Shown one piece after another: positions 27,007-35,466 of a DNA stretch of 64,000 nt. The DNA comes from Proteiniphilum acetatigenes DSM 18083 (GTDB lineage: Bacteria; Bacteroidota; Bacteroidia; Bacteroidales; Dysgonomonadaceae): assembly GCF_000380985.1 (NCBI RefSeq), contig NZ_KB905694.1:310001-374000 (forward strand), written 5' to 3'. Every line of letters begins with the position of its first letter. Within the stretch, counting starts at the first letter, position 1. Made by a program: the position numbers and the translations under genes. Below the pieces are notes generated by a model. The model was not told the origin of the DNA and made no database searches. It saw only the letters and a list, made by a program, of their open reading frames with translations.

Positions 27007-28191
27007 TTATTTCTGAAAAATTAATGACGCGTTGTTTCCGCCAAATCCGAATGAATTGGAAAGCACAGTGGTTATATCCTGATCCTCCCTCATCTCCGTA
27101 ACAGGTGATAATCCGGTTTGCATGATAGGCGTTTTGAAATTGAGATTGGGAAAAATTGCCCTTTCATTAAGGGCCAGTACACTGAAAACGGCTTCCAATC
27201 CTCCGGCTGCGCCAAGCGTATGTCCGGTAAACGGTTTGGTGGAACTAAACGGCGGTACGCGCTCGCCGAAAAGCCGTTTGATCGCAGTACTTTCGGATAG
27301 GTCGTTATTGTTCGTTCCCGTTCCGTGAGCATTGATATAATCTACGGCTGCAGATTCGATCCCCGCTTTCTCCAGAGCGTGCTGCATCGCCAGAAACGCC
27401 CCTTCCCCTTCAGGAGATGAAGCCGTTTGGTGATAAGCGTCGTTGGCATTGGCATAACCCGTAAGCCGGCAATACACCTTCGTGCCGGGCGTGAACGACT
27501 TTTCCGATTGCAGCACCAGATAGCCTGCGCCTTCTCCCAGATTAAGACCTGCCCGACTTTCATCAAACGGGCGACAGGGAGCATTGTCCAGGATCATCAG
27601 CGAATTGAAACCGTTGAGCGTAAAACGGCATAATGCATCGGTTCCACCTGCTATCACGGCATCGAGCAAACCCTGCTCAATCATCCGCGCACCAAACATA
27701 ATGGCGTTGGCCGACGACGAACAGGCGGTGCTGATACTCGTCCGAAAACCGTCCAACTGAAGATAATCAGCGATGCACTCGGTATGGTCGCCTATATCGT
27801 GATGAGCAACCATACGCAAACGACCTTTTCTGGGATTGACGGAATATTCGATGAAAAACTGCTCACTCAGATCCATTCCGCCTACCGATGACGATGAGAT
27901 CAGTCCTATGCGTAGACGACCGTTAGAAAGTCCTGCATCCTGAAAAGCCTGCTTGCCTGCCGTCATTCCGAGCAAAGCGGTTCGGGAAAACAACCGGTCA
28001 GAATCCAGACCGAGTTGGTTCTTCAACTGTTTGTTGCTCATTTTCACCTCTGCAACGGACATCTGAAGTTTGGTCTGAAAAAGCGTAACCTTTCCCAATC
28101 CACTCCGTCCGGACCTGAATGCCTGCAAATGCTCATCAGCACCGCACCCCAAGCCCGACACACACCCTATTCCGGTAACGGCAACACTCAT
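27007..28191 (-). CDS. Beta-ketoacyl-ACP synthase (ApeO-like)
   Basis: 394 residues, FabF-type thiolase fold. The full catalytic triad is visible: Cys157 in STACSSSAN, His289 in NAHGTGT, His324 in FTGHTLGAAG. It elongates ACP-bound chains with malonyl-ACP. It overlaps the ACP gene by 4 bases and precedes the nucleophile-free partner, giving an ACP-KS-CLF order like type II polyketide systems. Confidence 0.92.
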   Translation of the reverse strand: MSVAVTGIGCVSGLGCGADEHLQAFRSGRSGLGKVTLFQTKLQMSVAEVKMSNKQLKNQLGLDSDRLFSRTALLGMTAGKQAFQDAGLSNGRLRIGLISSSSVGGMDLSEQFFIEYSVNPRKGRLRMVAHHDIGDHTECIADYLQLDGFRTSISTACSSSANAIMFGARMIEQGLLDAVIAGGTDALCRFTLNGFNSLMILDNAPCRPFDESRAGLNLGEGAGYLVLQSEKSFTPGTKVYCRLTGYANANDAYHQTASSPEGEGAFLAMQHALEKAGIESAAVDYINAHGTGTNNNDLSESTAIKRLFGERVPPFSSTKPFTGHTLGAAGGLEAVFSVLALNERAIFPNLNFKTPIMQTGLSPVTEMREDQDITTVLSNSFGFGGNNASLIFQK

Positions 28192-28445
28192 TTTTTACGG
28201 TTCTTGCCGATAAAATCGGCCAGCGTATCAATCGAGTAAAAAATCTCCTTTGCTTCTTCGGGTTTTGTCAGGCGGATACCATAGTTGCGTTCGAGAATAA
28301 GGATAATTTCAAGTGCATCGATAGAATCCAGCCCCAGCCCGTCACCAAAAAGCGGTTCCTCGTCCACGATTTCCTCTGCGGTTATATCTTCCAGGTTCAG
28401 CGCCTGAATCAGCGCTTCTTTTAGTTCTTGTTTCAGTTGATCCAT
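28188..28445 (-). CDS. Acyl carrier protein 1 of the cluster
   Basis: 85 residues, acidic helical bundle. Ser41 in GLGLDSIDALEI is the phosphopantetheine site. It is the first gene after the internal promoter and overlaps the ketosynthase gene by 4 bases. Confidence 0.93.
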   Translation of the reverse strand: MDQLKQELKEALIQALNLEDITAEEIVDEEPLFGDGLGLDSIDALEIILILERNYGIRLTKPEEAKEIFYSIDTLADFIGKNRKK

Positions 28446-28471
28446 AAATAAAGGTAATATTTTTTATAAGA

Positions 28472-28503
28472 CAAAGGTAACAAACCCTCACCTTTCCATC
28501 AAA
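28472..28503 (-). promoter_or_regulatory. Internal cluster promoter in front of ACP 1
   Basis: On the minus strand TTTG (28500-28503), 20 bases, then TACCTTTG (28472-28479). This matches the Bacteroidetes primary-sigma pattern. It overlaps the end of the 601-residue ketosynthase gene (stop at 28488) and sits about 27 bases before the ACP start codon. It would let the downstream half of the cluster be transcribed on its own. Confidence 0.65.
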
Positions 28504-30293
28504 TAAAATTCCGACAGAAAGTTATTGTCTAACAAGTCACACCATCCCACAATACAATAATTCAAATCCTGCTCATTCATCACCATTCCGGCATATTGAA
28601 TTAAAAAATCCTTATCGAATTCCCGTTGGATAAAAAAGGTGTTTTCACCTTTCATTTTCCAATAAATGCAGATCTCACCCAACATAACATTGGGCAATGT
28701 GTAGACGAAAATGGCAGGGCTTGCTTCCCGGTCGCCCACCGCATCGAGGTTTTGTCGATAGTGAATGTCCGTATCGAGCGATGATGAACGATTGGCTATA
28801 ATGATACCTTTTGATTCCGGTGGGAGCCCTGAAAAACCATCCACCGAACGGGTGATCCAGGCTGTGGTGATAAAGCCCAGTTTCGACAGATCGTCCATCT
28901 TGTAAAACTTGCGATAAGACAGATTGAGTGATGCGTAAGCCTTTCTTATAAAAGTAGGAAAATCATCTGTCGGTTCGTTTGCAAGCACACGTTCATCATT
29001 CAGTTCCACCCCCAAAGCACTTATATTACATTTGGAGACAATTTTCGCTCTTTTTAGTATTTGAGAAGAGGTTTCCTCCAGCTGTTTTCCCTGGAGTGGT
29101 GCGCTCCCGGACAGGGGTTTATTCCCCGGCACAGATTCTTTACCTATCACGATGGTCGCATTACAACCGCCAAAACCAGAGGCTGTTTTCAGGCAATAAG
29201 TCAAATTCATCGGGCGATGCAGAGCATCGATATTGAGCGGATATGGTACACCGATGGTTTCAAACCCCGGCACACCAAACACGATATCGTTTTCGAGCTG
29301 TTGTTTACAGATGATCGTCTCAATTACTCCGGCCGCTCCGAGCGTATGCCCGAAATAGGGTTTCAGGCTTTGCAAAGGTTTGCCGGAAAGTCCTGAGAGA
29401 TACAGTGCCTTGCTTTCCATTTCGTCGTTGTAAATAGTGGCTGTCCCGTGTGCATTGACAAAAGATACATCATTTGCAGAAATTCCGGCTTGAAGCAAAG
29501 CCTGTTCTATGGCCATATGCAACTCTTCTCCCGTACGTGATGGCCCTGAGATATGGTTTGCATCATTGGTGATCGCCCCACCGAGCAGCATCGCAGGTTG
29601 TTGCTCTGTCACATGCTTTTTATCACTGGTAAGTAAAAGCGACCCAATGGCTTCACCCAAAGAAAGTCCATCGCGACCGGCATCGTAAGGTTTACAGATA
29701 CCTGTGCTTACCGATTTGAACGCATGGAACCCACTGACGATAAAATCCGATAGTTCGTCGCCTCCGGCCACTACCATATGTGTAAACATACCGTTCTCAA
29801 TCAACCTTTTTGCAACAATCATAGCCGAAATACCCGAAATACAGGCATTACAGAGCACGACAGGTTTGGCTGAAAATCCAAAGTATGCGGCAATTTTTTC
29901 GGCAGAATGAGAAAGGAGAAGTTCATCTCCGGTCTCGTTTCCGGCAGAAAGCCGACCAATATTGCCTTTGGTGGAAGCCAGTATAAATCCGCAATTATTT
30001 TGACGTATATCCACACCACTTTGTCCAAGCGTCTGACGGATAGAAAGTATAAGAAGCTGCTCAAAACGGGAAAAATCATATAAATTGTGTTCCGGGACAA
30101 GTAATTGTAAACGATTATCATCAATTTTTGCCCCGTAAAACAATTCGGAATAAAACTGCGAATCACGGATAGGTTGCACTCCCGATTGATACTTAAACAT
30201 ACGTTCCCGGCATTCCCCGGAAGAAAACCCCAGTGAACTGATCAAGGCATCTGCCGTCAGATAAATCACCGGATGTTCCATTTCTCTTTCCAT
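28488..30293 (-). CDS. Beta-ketoacyl-ACP synthase with an extra C-terminal domain
   Basis: 601 residues; a normal ketosynthase ends near 400. The first part has an intact triad: Cys151 in VVLCNACISGIS, His282 in NAHGTAT, His316 in YFGHTLGAAG. The last 190 residues (from about 410) include IIIANRSSSLDTD and TLPNVMLGEICIYWKMKG, which look like a degenerate half ketosynthase without nucleophile. Thus one protein may hold a KS and a chain-length-factor-like part. It overlaps the thioesterase gene by 28 bases. Confidence 0.85.
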   Translation of the reverse strand: MEREMEHPVIYLTADALISSLGFSSGECRERMFKYQSGVQPIRDSQFYSELFYGAKIDDNRLQLLVPEHNLYDFSRFEQLLILSIRQTLGQSGVDIRQNNCGFILASTKGNIGRLSAGNETGDELLLSHSAEKIAAYFGFSAKPVVLCNACISGISAMIVAKRLIENGMFTHMVVAGGDELSDFIVSGFHAFKSVSTGICKPYDAGRDGLSLGEAIGSLLLTSDKKHVTEQQPAMLLGGAITNDANHISGPSRTGEELHMAIEQALLQAGISANDVSFVNAHGTATIYNDEMESKALYLSGLSGKPLQSLKPYFGHTLGAAGVIETIICKQQLENDIVFGVPGFETIGVPYPLNIDALHRPMNLTYCLKTASGFGGCNATIVIGKESVPGNKPLSGSAPLQGKQLEETSSQILKRAKIVSKCNISALGVELNDERVLANEPTDDFPTFIRKAYASLNLSYRKFYKMDDLSKLGFITTAWITRSVDGFSGLPPESKGIIIANRSSSLDTDIHYRQNLDAVGDREASPAIFVYTLPNVMLGEICIYWKMKGENTFFIQREFDKDFLIQYAGMVMNEQDLNYCIVGWCDLLDNNFLSEFYLMER

Positions 30294-30709
30294 CTCAGAT
30301 AAAAATCGGGATTATTCAGCTCTAATAAATTAGAGTTTAGATGGGTGAAAACCTGTATGGTAGATGCTTCGGCAACCACGGCGCCGTCGCTTTTGCGATA
30401 AATAGTATAGTCGAACTGGATCTTTGCCGCATCGCAATCCACATAACGCGTTTCTACAATGGCCTGTTCGTTGAACGAGAGCGAGAGTTTGTAATCAATA
30501 TTCAGCTTCACGATCGGCGCTGCAAAACCGGCTTTCCTCATATCCATATAGCTGAGTCCGTAGTGTTGGCCAAAGGATTCCCGTCCGTCTTCGATGTATT
30601 TCACATACTCGCCGTGCCATACTATCTGCAATGCATCCACTTCGCTAAACCGCACCTGAATTTCCACACGGTCGGTAAGCGACGCTTCCCGTTTTTGTTT
30701 TCGCTTCAT
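30266..30709 (-). CDS. Acyl-CoA/ACP thioesterase, 4HBT type (ApeK-like)
   Basis: 147 residues. The hot-dog fold has the 4-hydroxybenzoyl-CoA thioesterase motif: VRFSEVDALQIVWHGEYVKY (Asp in the usual catalytic position, then the NH/WH pair) and a YEDGRE-like helix IEDGRESFG. It may clear stalled chains or release the product. Start and stop codons overlap with the neighbouring dehydratase gene by one base. Confidence 0.9.
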   Translation of the reverse strand: MKRKQKREASLTDRVEIQVRFSEVDALQIVWHGEYVKYIEDGRESFGQHYGLSYMDMRKAGFAAPIVKLNIDYKLSLSFNEQAIVETRYVDCDAAKIQFDYTIYRKSDGAVVAEASTIQVFTHLNSNLLELNNPDFYLRWKEKWNIR

Positions 30710-31167
30710 TATTTGTTCAAGTATATTTTGAGTTCACCTTCGGCAATCAATTCATCTTCCACCCACGACTTTACACCCGCAAGCGTGATATTTCCCACCT
30801 CCTGGATTATGCTAACTACTGTCAACAATTCATTACCAACCCGGGGATGTGCATGGATGGAAAATTTGCTCACTGCGCCGATAAATCCGACAGGGACAGT
30901 TTCGTTATTTTGTACGAAAAGAAAACCTATCCGGGCTGCTGCCGACTGTGCAAAATGCTCGATCACCCCTTCCTCGGTGAGTATACCATTGTAACAGAAA
31001 AGGTTTCCTTCCGTGACCGTAAGCCCTGAAAATGAATCACGATCGTCTATACCGAAGAACTTATCGACCATCACCATCGGTTCGCGCTGTGGGATCAACT
31101 CCCAGACAGCAGCACCAGAATAAACCGGATATTGAAAATGAGATATGTAAGGCTCTTCACTCTTCAT
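30709..31167 (-). CDS. 3-hydroxyacyl-ACP dehydratase-like (ApeP-like)
   Basis: 152 residues of hot-dog fold: WELIPQREPMVMVDKFFGID is the FabZ-type opening, and the central helix is EEGVIEHFAQSAAARIG, with Glu-His in the family position. It is the second dehydratase of the cluster besides that at 23563-23934, as expected for an ApeI/ApeP pair. It overlaps the methyltransferase gene by 4 bases. Confidence 0.85.
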   Translation of the reverse strand: MKSEEPYISHFQYPVYSGAAVWELIPQREPMVMVDKFFGIDDRDSFSGLTVTEGNLFCYNGILTEEGVIEHFAQSAAARIGFLFVQNNETVPVGFIGAVSKFSIHAHPRVGNELLTVVSIIQEVGNITLAGVKSWVEDELIAEGELKIYLNK

Positions 31168-32255
31168 TCTTCACTCTTTACGCATTCCAGAATACTATGC
31201 CCCAGTCCGATATTATCATGAATCTTATCGATCTTCAGACCGGCTTTCTCAATAATCCGTATCATATCCCCGGAATAGTACATTTTACTGTTTCCGTTTG
31301 CCATGGCAGTGAAATAAACACTGGTCTGTGCCAGACAGAATGCCGAAGTCTCAAACCGTTGCCGGTCCCAAAATGTTTCCATCACGAACAGGCGGGTACT
31401 TCCGGTCATGGAATTTGCCGCACGGGAAACAATGCTGAAAACCTGTTCCTCCGAAAAACAATCCAGGAACTGACTCATCCAGATGGCATCAAAAGGGCCG
31501 GGAAACGAAGTTTCAGTATCCAATAAATCAGCCGGATATCCGTGAATACGATCAGCCTCCGGCAGATGTTCAGTTTGTGATTTCATCAATCCTATCTGCT
31601 GTGGTAAATCCATGATGGTAACCTGTACATCGGGTGAATGATTCACGCATTGTAATGACCAACGACCAGTATTTCCTCCCACGTCGAGCAACGTTTTGGG
31701 CGAATGGGCAAAAACCACTTCAAGCGCCTGGGGAAATGAGTTGTCGGAATAAAAATGGTCGAACCCGAACCAGCTTTTCTGCACATGGTCAGGTAGCGAC
31801 GAAAGTCCTTCATAAATGGTCGGCCAGTCACCAAAAACTTTCAATCCTTCAGGTTTACCGTTCAACAAAGCTTCTTCAAGCGAAAAGAGTCCCAGATAAT
31901 TCACATCGTGGTTGAAGCTCATGTTCACTTCAATCATCGGATCGGTCAGGAAAAACCAGCCCGTCTTACTTAGGTGAAAACGTTCATCTTTCAGCAGAAC
32001 CGTTCCGGCAGTAAGTGACGACTCCAGTAAGACCTGTGCCGCATAACGTGAAATCCTCACCCGTTCAGCCATCTCATCCATACTCAGCCCGTTATCGCTG
32101 TCACGCAAAAGCGAAAAAATCCCGAATTTGTACATCAGTCTGGCAACCTGAAAGACCACCGGTGCAAATGCGATCAAATGTGCCATCCGCTGCGCCTCAG
32201 AGGCTGTAAGATGGTCGCTTTCATAAGCTTGTTTTAGTGGCGCTTCTAATTTCAT
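31164..32255 (-). CDS. Class I SAM-dependent O-methyltransferase
   Basis: 363 residues. The N-terminal winged-helix dimerisation domain (LLRDSDNGLSMDEMAERVRI) and C-terminal Rossmann domain with motif I LLDVGGNTGRW resemble plant-type and polyketide O-methyltransferases. It could methylate the aryl hydroxyl or ring of the polyene head. Methyltransferases are common in aryl polyene and flexirubin clusters. Confidence 0.88.
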   Translation of the reverse strand: MKLEAPLKQAYESDHLTASEAQRMAHLIAFAPVVFQVARLMYKFGIFSLLRDSDNGLSMDEMAERVRISRYAAQVLLESSLTAGTVLLKDERFHLSKTGWFFLTDPMIEVNMSFNHDVNYLGLFSLEEALLNGKPEGLKVFGDWPTIYEGLSSLPDHVQKSWFGFDHFYSDNSFPQALEVVFAHSPKTLLDVGGNTGRWSLQCVNHSPDVQVTIMDLPQQIGLMKSQTEHLPEADRIHGYPADLLDTETSFPGPFDAIWMSQFLDCFSEEQVFSIVSRAANSMTGSTRLFVMETFWDRQRFETSAFCLAQTSVYFTAMANGNSKMYYSGDMIRIIEKAGLKIDKIHDNIGLGHSILECVKSEE

Positions 32256-32310
32256 TATTTTCTATTATCGAAAAATATAAATCTTCATAAAAATAGTCAT
32301 CACAATAACC

Positions 32311-33216
32311 TCATTTCCCCCAGAACCGGTAATAGTTGAACCATTGGTGCGGATATCTTTGCACAATGGTTTCAAGTGCTTGTACGTATTGTTCCAAAAG
32401 CCGGAATTCAGGTTTTGATCCGAGGCCCCCGGGTACAGGTTCGGCTATCCGGAAATGAAATTTGTATTTCATCCCCCGTTCACGCATGGAGAAATAGAAA
32501 ATTACGGGAACCTGTAAGCGCGAAGCCAGCAGAAAAGGACCGATGGGAAAACGGGCTGTTTTACCAAGAAACCCGACTTCAGCAGTCTGTGTATTTTCTA
32601 AAAAACGGTCACCCTGAAAACAGATATATTCATGACGGTCGAGTATAGCTTTCGCCCGGAGGATATTCGATAACCCGTCCGTTTCATCAAGGGGGAGCAC
32701 GTTATAGTTGCGGCTTTCACTATGCTGCTCAAGCATTTCCTTGATTTTCCGGTACTCGGCATCGAGCATGGCGATATACATTTTCTTACCGTATTTATCA
32801 AAAAAAGGGGATCCGATTTCCCAGTTCCCGACATGTGCACTCACCATGATAGCCCCTCTCTCCTGATTCAGAATTTCCAGAAAACGGGAATACGATTCAT
32901 CAAAAACAAACTGATACCGGTCTTTTTTTCCTGCCGAAACAGCGACTTTATCGATGAGTGTCTGTCCGAAACGGTAATAATTCGCAAACAGGAAAAGGAA
33001 CGATTGAAAGGCGCCTTTCTTCAAAATATTCCGCGCGTACCACCATGATGCTGCAGTAGCTTTCGGAGCAAAAGGAATGAAATAGACAACGACAAAAGCC
33101 AAAAAAATATACGCGAACCGCACTCCCAATCGGTCAATCAGAAAAATAAAGAAACCATAACCGAAAGAGCCTCCACGCGTTTTCCCGCTCCATTCCTTGT
33201 CGTTATTGTCGCCCAT
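32311..33216 (-). CDS. LpxL/HtrB-like lysophospholipid acyltransferase
   Basis: 301 residues. One N-terminal membrane helix lies near 17-50. The acyltransferase motif is HX4E in VSAHVGNWEIG, and CFQGDRFLENT and RLQVPVIFYFSMRERG are the later blocks. It belongs to the lipid A acyltransferase family. In this context it may transfer the polyene from ACP to a lipid, as proposed for similar genes in aryl polyene clusters. It overlaps ACP 2 by 14 bases. Confidence 0.9.
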   Translation of the reverse strand: MGDNNDKEWSGKTRGGSFGYGFFIFLIDRLGVRFAYIFLAFVVVYFIPFAPKATAASWWYARNILKKGAFQSFLFLFANYYRFGQTLIDKVAVSAGKKDRYQFVFDESYSRFLEILNQERGAIMVSAHVGNWEIGSPFFDKYGKKMYIAMLDAEYRKIKEMLEQHSESRNYNVLPLDETDGLSNILRAKAILDRHEYICFQGDRFLENTQTAEVGFLGKTARFPIGPFLLASRLQVPVIFYFSMRERGMKYKFHFRIAEPVPGGLGSKPEFRLLEQYVQALETIVQRYPHQWFNYYRFWGK

Positions 33217-33454
33217 TCATTTTTGATTCTATAAAATCATAGAAGTCTTGAAAAGTGGCTATTTCCCTGAAATCAGTCGCTTTGGGTGTGAAGTGAAAAT
33301 TTTGCTCTATCAGCACTACCATATCCACCAGATCGAGACTGTCCAGATCGAGCGTTTCCATAAGGTGTGCCCCGGGCGTAATTGTCTCGATATCCACTTC
33401 GAACTCCTCTGCAAGATTTTCGTTAATGAGTTTGATAAGTTCCGTTTTATCCAT
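33203..33454 (-). CDS. Acyl carrier protein 2 of the cluster
   Basis: 83 residues. Ser39 in ETLDLDSLDLVDM is the phosphopantetheine site. Unlike ACP 1 (DSIDALE) it has the more FabACP-like DSLDLVD helix. Two different ACPs are also present in the Gammaproteobacterial aryl polyene clusters (ApeE, ApeF). Confidence 0.93.
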   Translation of the reverse strand: MDKTELIKLINENLAEEFEVDIETITPGAHLMETLDLDSLDLVDMVVLIEQNFHFTPKATDFREIATFQDFYDFIESKMNGRQ

Positions 33455-33486
33455 GATTCAATATAAGATGATTGCGTTCATTAAAA

Positions 33487-34719
33487 TTAGTCATTTTCTT
33501 GCTTGAATTTCCTGATTACCAACGATGAATTGGTACCTCCAAAACCAAATGAATTCGATAAAAAAGTATCAAAAGAATGATGTATTGTTTTTGTTGGAAT
33601 GTTGAGTTGGGGGGCATCGTCATCTGCCTGTTCAAAGTTGATAGTCGGAGCGATAAAATCATTTTGCATCATCAACATCGAATAGATCACTTCGCTCGCA
33701 CCCGCCATCCACATTTCGTGCCCGGTCATCGCTTTGGTAGATCCCACATAGGGTTTATGATCGCCAAAAACGGCATCGATCGCTTTCGCCTCGTTCAGGT
33801 CGCCTACGGGCGTGGAAGTAGCGTGTGCATTGAGATAACTGATTTCTTCAAGCGAAATGCCGGCATCGCGTATCGCCATCTCCAAAGAACGTTTCGGGCC
33901 ATCTACATTGGGTACGGAAATGTGGTTCCCATTGGATGAAAACCCATAACCCGCCACTTCGGCAAGGATGGGTGCACCACGCCTGACTGCCGACTCATAA
34001 CTTTCGAGAATGACCGTAGCCCCACCACCGCTTGGCACTAATCCGTCGCGGTTTCTATCGAACGGGCGGGATGCTTTTGCCGGTTCGTCTTCGCGTACCG
34101 AAAACGCCGAAAGCCCGTCAAAACTGCCTATGGAAAACAGATTTACCTCCTGCGCCCCACCACATACAATGCAATCCTGAAGTCCCTGTTTAATAAGCAG
34201 ATAACCTATACCGATAGCGTGCGAACCACTTGCGCAAGCGCCCGACACAGTAAAATTGATCCCTTTCAGTTTGAATATAACCGACAAGTTCATTGTGATG
34301 GTAGAGTTCATACTCTGAAAAATAGAACCTGAACCCACCAACGCAGTATTTCTTTTTTGACGAATGATATCGCAGGCCTCAATAACCGGTTGAGCAGAAC
34401 TGTCGTTGCCGTAGAGAATTCCTACTTCGTTATTTTCCAGAAAATCATTGTCGATCTTTGCCTGTTCAAAAGCTTCTAAAGTGGCTACGTAAGCATATTT
34501 TCCCTGCTCGGGAATCCCTGCACGTTGACGGCGGTCGAGCTGAGTTTTCAGGTCGGGCACTTCGAGCAGACCCGTGAGTCCTGAACGAAAGCCAAATTCC
34601 TTCCGGACAGGATCAAACCCGATACCTGATTTCCCTTCATATAAAGATTGACGAACTTCGTCTTTGTTTTTTCCGATACAGGAATAAATACCCATTCCTG
34701 TGATAACTACTCTGTTCAT
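33487..34719 (-). CDS. Beta-ketoacyl-ACP synthase (FabF-like)
   Basis: 410 residues with a complete triad: Cys162 in VSGACASGSHA, His299 in NAHATSTPVGD, His334 in MTGHEMWMAG. It is the closest to ordinary FabF of the three active ketosynthases, so it may start the chain on the aromatic unit or elongate it as ApeR/ApeO do. It lies between fabG-like and ACP 2 genes. Confidence 0.92.
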   Translation of the reverse strand: MNRVVITGMGIYSCIGKNKDEVRQSLYEGKSGIGFDPVRKEFGFRSGLTGLLEVPDLKTQLDRRQRAGIPEQGKYAYVATLEAFEQAKIDNDFLENNEVGILYGNDSSAQPVIEACDIIRQKRNTALVGSGSIFQSMNSTITMNLSVIFKLKGINFTVSGACASGSHAIGIGYLLIKQGLQDCIVCGGAQEVNLFSIGSFDGLSAFSVREDEPAKASRPFDRNRDGLVPSGGGATVILESYESAVRRGAPILAEVAGYGFSSNGNHISVPNVDGPKRSLEMAIRDAGISLEEISYLNAHATSTPVGDLNEAKAIDAVFGDHKPYVGSTKAMTGHEMWMAGASEVIYSMLMMQNDFIAPTINFEQADDDAPQLNIPTKTIHHSFDTFLSNSFGFGGTNSSLVIRKFKQEND

Positions 34720-34734
34720 ATAATGAATTGACGA

Positions 34735-35466
34735 TTACGTATAAATCCCCCCGTTGATTGAAATCACTTCGCCCGTGATGTAACCGGCTTCATTGGAAAC
34801 AAGAAATCCGACGAGGGACGCCACCTCTTCAGGCGTCCCGAATCTTCCGCAGGGGATCATTTTTTTCAGTTCGTTTTCATCCAAATCCTGTGTCATATCC
34901 GATTTGATGAAACCCGGCGCCACTGCATTCACAGTAACTCCTTTTTTTGCCACTTCCTGTGCAAGCGCTTTGGTTCCGGCAATTACACCGGCTTTGGATG
35001 CGGAGTAATTTGTCTGACCCGGCATGCCTTTTATACCGGACAAAGATACAATATTCACAATCCGGCCAAAACGTTTTACAAGCATATTCTTCACCAACAG
35101 ACGTGTAATATTATAAAATCCGTTAAGACTGACATTGATCACGCTGTCCCATTCGTGTGGTTCCATCCAAAGCATCAGGTTGTCTTTACGGATGCCGGCA
35201 TTGTTGACAAGCACTTCGATATAATGGTCGGGATGATTGGCTGCCCATTCATTAAGTACGAAAGCCACCTGTTCGCGGTCAGCCACATCAAAACGCAGCA
35301 GTTCACCATCAGATCCCGCATTACGGACAGCTTCCAATGTCTGCCCTGCTTCCTGCGGGCTGTTGTTATAATTGATCAAAACGCTGTACCCCATCGATGC
35401 CAGGCGAATGCAGATTGCCCGTCCGATACCCCGGCTTCCGCCCGTTACGAGTGCATATTTTGTCAT
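34735..35466 (-). CDS. 3-oxoacyl-ACP reductase, FabG/SDR family (ApeQ-like)
   Basis: 243 residues. Cofactor motif TGGSRGIG, NNAGIRKD, catalytic Ser at about 141-143, Tyr154 and Lys158 in NYSASKAG, and the C-terminal GEVISINGG. It reduces the 3-keto group before dehydration. It overlaps the lyase gene by 4 bases, so reductase and lyase are coupled. Confidence 0.93.
   Translation of the reverse strand: MTKYALVTGGSRGIGRAICIRLASMGYSVLINYNNSPQEAGQTLEAVRNAGSDGELLRFDVADREQVAFVLNEWAANHPDHYIEVLVNNAGIRKDNLMLWMEPHEWDSVINVSLNGFYNITRLLVKNMLVKRFGRIVNIVSLSGIKGMPGQTNYSASKAGVIAGTKALAQEVAKKGVTVNAVAPGFIKSDMTQDLDENELKKMIPCGRFGTPEEVASLVGFLVSNEAGYITGEVISINGGIYT

Noticed and set aside
27007-34719. Ordinary fatty acid synthesis locus
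   Set aside because: Two ACPs, several ketosynthases, a half ketosynthase, LolA/MMPL export genes and a lyase do not fit a housekeeping fab operon; fabD and fabH are absent.
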